Assembly: GCF_003149245.1 (NCBI RefSeq)
Contig: NZ_QGDL01000005.1
Location: 1-64,000, forward strand
Direction: 5' to 3'
DNA: 64,000 bases
Source: Faecalicatena orotica
GTDB taxonomy: Bacteria; Bacillota; Clostridia; Lachnospirales; Lachnospiraceae
The notes under the pieces were generated by a model. That model saw only the letters and a list, made by a program, of their open reading frames with translations. It did no database searches and was not told the origin of the DNA. Shown in pieces: positions 60,790 through 64,000 of this stretch; the stretch's first letter is position 1; every line of letters begins with the position of its first letter. A program made the translations under genes and the position numbers.

Positions 60790-61637
60790 TGGGCGCTAAG
60801 GTAAAAGTAAAAGAAAAAACGAACTGGCCGGTTACGATTATGCTGATCGTGGGCCTGATTACAGTTGCATTTCCGATGTACTTAACGATCGTAATTGCAT
60901 TCAAGCAGCCTTCGGAAATGACGAACAGTATCTCGGGAATCCTATCCCTGCCGAAATCATGGAGTTTTGCTAATTTTGCCGAGGCAATGCGGGTCACAGA
61001 CTTCTGGCATTCCCTTGGAAACAGTATCCTGATTACACTGGCTACTGTACTTATATCTATTGTGATTCATTCTCTGATCGGGTATGCGATTGGCAGAAAC
61101 AAGACACACAGTAAATTTTATAATTTTGCGTATTTATATATTGTCAGCGGAATGTTCGTACCGTTTGCAATCCTGATGATGCCCCTTGTAAAGCAGACGG
61201 CGCAGCTTAGAATCGCGAATTGGTTTGGTGTTATTATTCTCTATGTAGTGTTCTATATGCCTATGAATGTGCTTCTGTATACCGGATACCTGAAAAATAT
61301 CCCGGTTGCACTCGAGGAAGCGGCACGTGTGGACGGGGCGAGTACATGGAGAACCTACTGGAAGATCATTTTCCCGATCATGAAGCCTATGCATGCAACA
61401 GTGGCTGTACTCACAGCGCTGGGAACATGGAATGACGTTATGACACCTCTTGTTATTATGTCGGGAAGCGGAAAGAATACACTGCCATTGGCACAGTTGA
61501 ATTTCCAGACACAGTTCGGTACGAATTACAATCTGGCATTTGCATCCTATCTGCTGGCATTGCTGCCAATCCTGATCTTCTATATCATCTGCCAGAAGCA
61601 GATTCTGAATGGTGTTGTAAACGGGGCTGTGAAGTAG
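60786..61637 (+). CDS. Sugar ABC permease 2 (MalG/RafG-like)
   Basis: 283 residues with six helices and the EAA loop 'VALEEAARVDGASTWRTYWKIIFPIMKP'. CUT1 MalG-type. Coupled to the first permease by overlap (AAGGAGGAGCAGTT ribosome site inside it). No ATPase gene follows. Confidence 0.93.
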   Translation: MMGAKVKVKEKTNWPVTIMLIVGLITVAFPMYLTIVIAFKQPSEMTNSISGILSLPKSWSFANFAEAMRVTDFWHSLGNSILITLATVLISIVIHSLIGYAIGRNKTHSKFYNFAYLYIVSGMFVPFAILMMPLVKQTAQLRIANWFGVIILYVVFYMPMNVLLYTGYLKNIPVALEEAARVDGASTWRTYWKIIFPIMKPMHATVAVLTALGTWNDVMTPLVIMSGSGKNTLPLAQLNFQTQFGTNYNLAFASYLLALLPILIFYIICQKQILNGVVNGAVK

Positions 61638-61715
61638 ATACTGTAAAATCAGGAATTGTATGGATGCAGAAGGAAATGTAGAATGAAAAACTGTAACGGG
61701 AAAAGGAGCGGCATC

Positions 61716-63932
61716 ATGGGAATTACATTTGACGAAAAGAATAAGACGTTTACACTGCATACAAAATCTGCGATGTATCAGATGCAGGTTGATAAATATG
61801 GTTTTTTACTTCATCTTTACTATGGAAAAAAGGTACAGGGGTGCATGGATTATCTTCTGACATATTATGACAGGGGATTCTCCGGGAATCCCTATGATGC
61901 GGGAAATGACAGGACATATTCGATGGATGCGCTGCCGCAGGAGTTCCCCTGTGCCGGGAATGGGGACTACCGGACGCCTGCCCTGATTTTGAAAAACAGG
62001 GCAGGGACTTATGGCTGTGATCTTCGCTATAAGGGATACCAGATTTCGAAGGGAAAGTATGGCCTGAAAGGGCTTCCGGCTGTTTACGCGGGCGAAGACG
62101 AGGCTGAGACACTAAAGATTGAGCTGGAGGACCAGAATCAGGGGATTGCGGTAACACTGCTGTACGGGGTGCTGCCGGAGCCGGATATTATCACGAGGAG
62201 CGTGGTGATTTGTAATCATGGGTGTGGTGAAAACGGTGTGCCGGAAACGATTTTTCTGGAGAAGGTCCAGTCGGCCTGTCTGGATTTTGTGACCGGAAAT
62301 TATGATTTTATCAGTTTTTACGGGCGGCATGCAATGGAACGGAATTTCCAGAGGGTTCCGGTTGCTCATGGGAGCCAGATGATCGGAAGCAGGAGGGGCA
62401 CATCGAGCCATCAGTATAATCCGATGATGATTCTGGCAGATAAGGAAGCCACGGAAGATTCCGGAAACTGCTATGCGATGTCTTTTGTATACAGCGGGGG
62501 CTTTCAGGGTGAGGTTGAGAAAGACCAGTATAACCAGACCCGTGCAGTTCTGGGGCTTCAGGGCGAACAGTTTTCCTACCCGCTGGAGCCGGGAGAAGTA
62601 TTTTACGCGCCTGAGGTGATCCTGACATACAGCGGCAGCGGACTGAATCGTTTGTCGCAGAATCTGCACACCTGCATCCGAAAACATATCTGCCGCGGGA
62701 AATACAGAGATGCGGTGCGGCCTGTTCTGGTAAACAGCTGGGAGGCAGCGTATTTTGATTTTAACGGCGATACGATCTGTGAGCTGGCAAAACATGCGGC
62801 CGATGTGGGAATTGAACTGCTTGTCATGGATGACGGCTGGTTTGGCAGCCGTGATGACGACAACAGGGGGCTTGGCGACTGGAAGGTGAACGAGGATAAG
62901 CTTGGCGGCACGCTGGGAGAGTTAATTGGGAAAATAAACGCGCTGGGCGTCAAGTTTGGTATTTGGATCGAGCCGGAGATGGTCAATGAGGACAGCGAGC
63001 TGTACAGGACCCACCCTGACTGGGCCTTTACGATACCGGGCAGAAAGCCGCAGAGGTCCAGAAACCAGCTGGTACTGGATTTTTCCAGAAAAGAGGTCGT
63101 GGACGCAGTCTACGGGCAGATCTGCGGGATACTGGATCAGGGAAATATTGAGTATGTCAAATGGGATATGAACCGGAGCATTGCGGATGTTTATTCCGCG
63201 GCGGCAGAAAACCAGGGGAAGGTAATGTATGACTATATACTCGGACTGTATGATTTCCTTGAAAGGCTGTCCACCCGGTACCCGGATATTCTGATCGAGG
63301 GATGCAGCGGAGGGGGCGGACGTTTTGACGCAGGAATGCTGTACTACACACCGCAGATCTGGTGCAGTGATAATACCGATGCCATTGACAGAGTAAGGAT
63401 CCAGTACGGAACCTCATTCGGGTACCCGGTATCCGCCGTGGGCTCACACGTATCCGCATGCCCAAACCACCAGACAGGAAGGCATACTTCCATGAAGACG
63501 AGGGCCGTCACGGCAATGGCCGGAACCTTCGGTTATGAACTGGACCTGTGCAGACTGACGGAAACAGAAAAAGAGGAAGTCAGAGAACAGATAAAAGATT
63601 ATCACAAATATGCAGAATTGATCCAGAACGGAACATACTACAGACTGAGCAATCCGTTCGAAGAAGAGGCTGGGGCATGGGAATTTCTGGCAGAGGACAA
63701 GGGTGAGGTGCTCGTAAATGTCGTCATGCTGGCGAAACACGGCAATATGACAGTCAATTATGTACGGCTGCGCGGGCTGGATGAAGGAGCCATGTACAAA
63801 GACGAAAACAGCGGGGCAGTGTACAGTGGAAGCGCCCTGACAGAAGCCGGGATGCCATTACCGGTGGAATTGGGGGAATATTTAGCTTATCAGATACATC
63901 TGGTTCGGGAGGAAGCAGGACATGACAGTTGA
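61716..63932 (+). CDS. Alpha-galactosidase, glycoside hydrolase family 36
   Basis: 738 residues from the ATG at 61716 (AAAAGGAGCGGCATC upstream). N-terminal beta-sandwich (about 1-320), then the (beta/alpha)8 barrel: 'ELLVMDDGWFGSRDDDNRGLGDW', 'KFGIWIEPEMVNEDSELYRTHPDW', nucleophile Asp in YVKWDMNRS near residue 480, acid/base Asp in WCSDNTDAIDR near 550, and 'GSHVSACPNHQTGR'. It splits alpha-1,6-galactosyl bonds of melibiose, raffinose and stachyose in the cytoplasm. No signal peptide. Normal GH36 length (about 730). Confidence 0.97.
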   Translation: MGITFDEKNKTFTLHTKSAMYQMQVDKYGFLLHLYYGKKVQGCMDYLLTYYDRGFSGNPYDAGNDRTYSMDALPQEFPCAGNGDYRTPALILKNRAGTYGCDLRYKGYQISKGKYGLKGLPAVYAGEDEAETLKIELEDQNQGIAVTLLYGVLPEPDIITRSVVICNHGCGENGVPETIFLEKVQSACLDFVTGNYDFISFYGRHAMERNFQRVPVAHGSQMIGSRRGTSSHQYNPMMILADKEATEDSGNCYAMSFVYSGGFQGEVEKDQYNQTRAVLGLQGEQFSYPLEPGEVFYAPEVILTYSGSGLNRLSQNLHTCIRKHICRGKYRDAVRPVLVNSWEAAYFDFNGDTICELAKHAADVGIELLVMDDGWFGSRDDDNRGLGDWKVNEDKLGGTLGELIGKINALGVKFGIWIEPEMVNEDSELYRTHPDWAFTIPGRKPQRSRNQLVLDFSRKEVVDAVYGQICGILDQGNIEYVKWDMNRSIADVYSAAAENQGKVMYDYILGLYDFLERLSTRYPDILIEGCSGGGGRFDAGMLYYTPQIWCSDNTDAIDRVRIQYGTSFGYPVSAVGSHVSACPNHQTGRHTSMKTRAVTAMAGTFGYELDLCRLTETEKEEVREQIKDYHKYAELIQNGTYYRLSNPFEEEAGAWEFLAEDKGEVLVNVVMLAKHGNMTVNYVRLRGLDEGAMYKDENSGAVYSGSALTEAGMPLPVELGEYLAYQIHLVREEAGHDS

Positions 63933-64000
63933 TGAAAGATACAGACAACGGATGGACAGACACCATGATGAATTGAAATGGCTTTATATGGAGCTATATG
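63922..64000 (+). CDS. Start of next operon gene (cut by window edge)
   Basis: ATG at 63922 overlaps the end of the alpha-galactosidase gene and reads MTVDERYRQRMDRHHDELKW then LYMELY to the edge. Its GGAAGCAGGAC upstream sequence is a fair ribosome site. Only 26 residues are visible. The 'HHDELKWLYMELY' stretch may belong to an amylosucrase- or sucrose-phosphorylase-like GH13 enzyme, but this is a guess and not scored. Confidence 0.6.
   Translation, partial: MTVDERYRQRMDRHHDELKWLYMELY

Noticed and set aside
1-64000. CRISPR arrays, tRNA or rRNA genes, replication origin
   Set aside because: No regularly spaced direct repeats with unique spacers, no cloverleaf-type tRNA sequences and no rRNA segments were recognised by reading; a dedicated scan was not possible.

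Overview
The window looks like chromosomal DNA from a gut Firmicute, most likely a Lachnospiraceae (Blautia / Dorea / Mediterraneibacter-like Clostridia). Reasons: moderate GC flanks, strong GGAGG ribosome sites, a YlmC/YmxH-type sporulation gene, NrdR, an Rpn nuclease, an AAA-ATPase/DUF1703 protein, a domain-swapped GH3 beta-glucosidase and a raffinose/melibiose-type ABC operon with a GH36 alpha-galactosidase. No tRNA, rRNA or CRISPR was seen. This placement is inference; no search was run.

Layout. 0-0.3 kb: end of an IS1634-like element. 0.5-5.8 kb: heterodimeric ABC exporter and a beta-helix-like lipoprotein. 5.9-7.3 kb: DUF3783 protein and Rpn nuclease. 7.7-11 kb: XRE-controlled small membrane proteins and a NatAB-type ABC exporter behind repeat-containing promoters. 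11-14 kb: ymxH, nrdR and a LytTR/GHKL two-component system. 14-17.7 kb: GH3 enzyme plus a membrane partner. 17.8-31.6 kb: ordinary metabolism (nitroreductase, TauE permease, Dpp/Opp/Nik-type transporter, truA, xth, two CobW GTPases, fructokinase, AAA/DUF1703 protein).

31.6-54.7 kb is an accessory island, AT-rich at 32-39.6 and 48.7-54.7 kb, holding two RiPP (ribosomal peptide) systems. System 1 is a class II lanthipeptide locus: XRE regulator, unknown protein, LytTR regulator and GHKL kinase, a 49-aa precursor (34780-34929) with core TNTVGCSNLFTIYCC, a LanM synthetase, then a LanEGF-type immunity transporter whose ATPase carries the E-loop typical of LanF. Three promoters in this locus share a 14-bp direct-repeat half-site (about ACYNTTYARGGACA, 22-bp period, -10 box 41-42 bp from the start of the second copy), which looks like a LytTR regulon. 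System 2, on the minus strand, is a Clo7bot/CcpM-type Cys-rich peptide system: a 57-aa precursor with CSCGCPCPCNYC, an ACP-related protein, a TIGR04066-like protein and a radical SAM/SPASM maturase. Between them lie a subtilisin-like protease and a protease-less ABC exporter that could serve either system. The island contains decayed duplicates: three copies of one lipoprotein family (one frameshifted at a G7 tract, one a 3' fragment), a second exporter copy shortened by three microhomology deletions, an XRE 3' fragment and an IS110 fragment.

54.8-64 kb: a C39-like peptidase, an SDR-type epimerase with a divergent TetR regulator, and the AraC-regulated alpha-galactoside operon (binding protein, two permeases, GH36), which runs off the right edge. 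The raffinose promoter shares the motif ATTGCATAAAGGTRTAAA with the fructokinase promoter 30 kb away.
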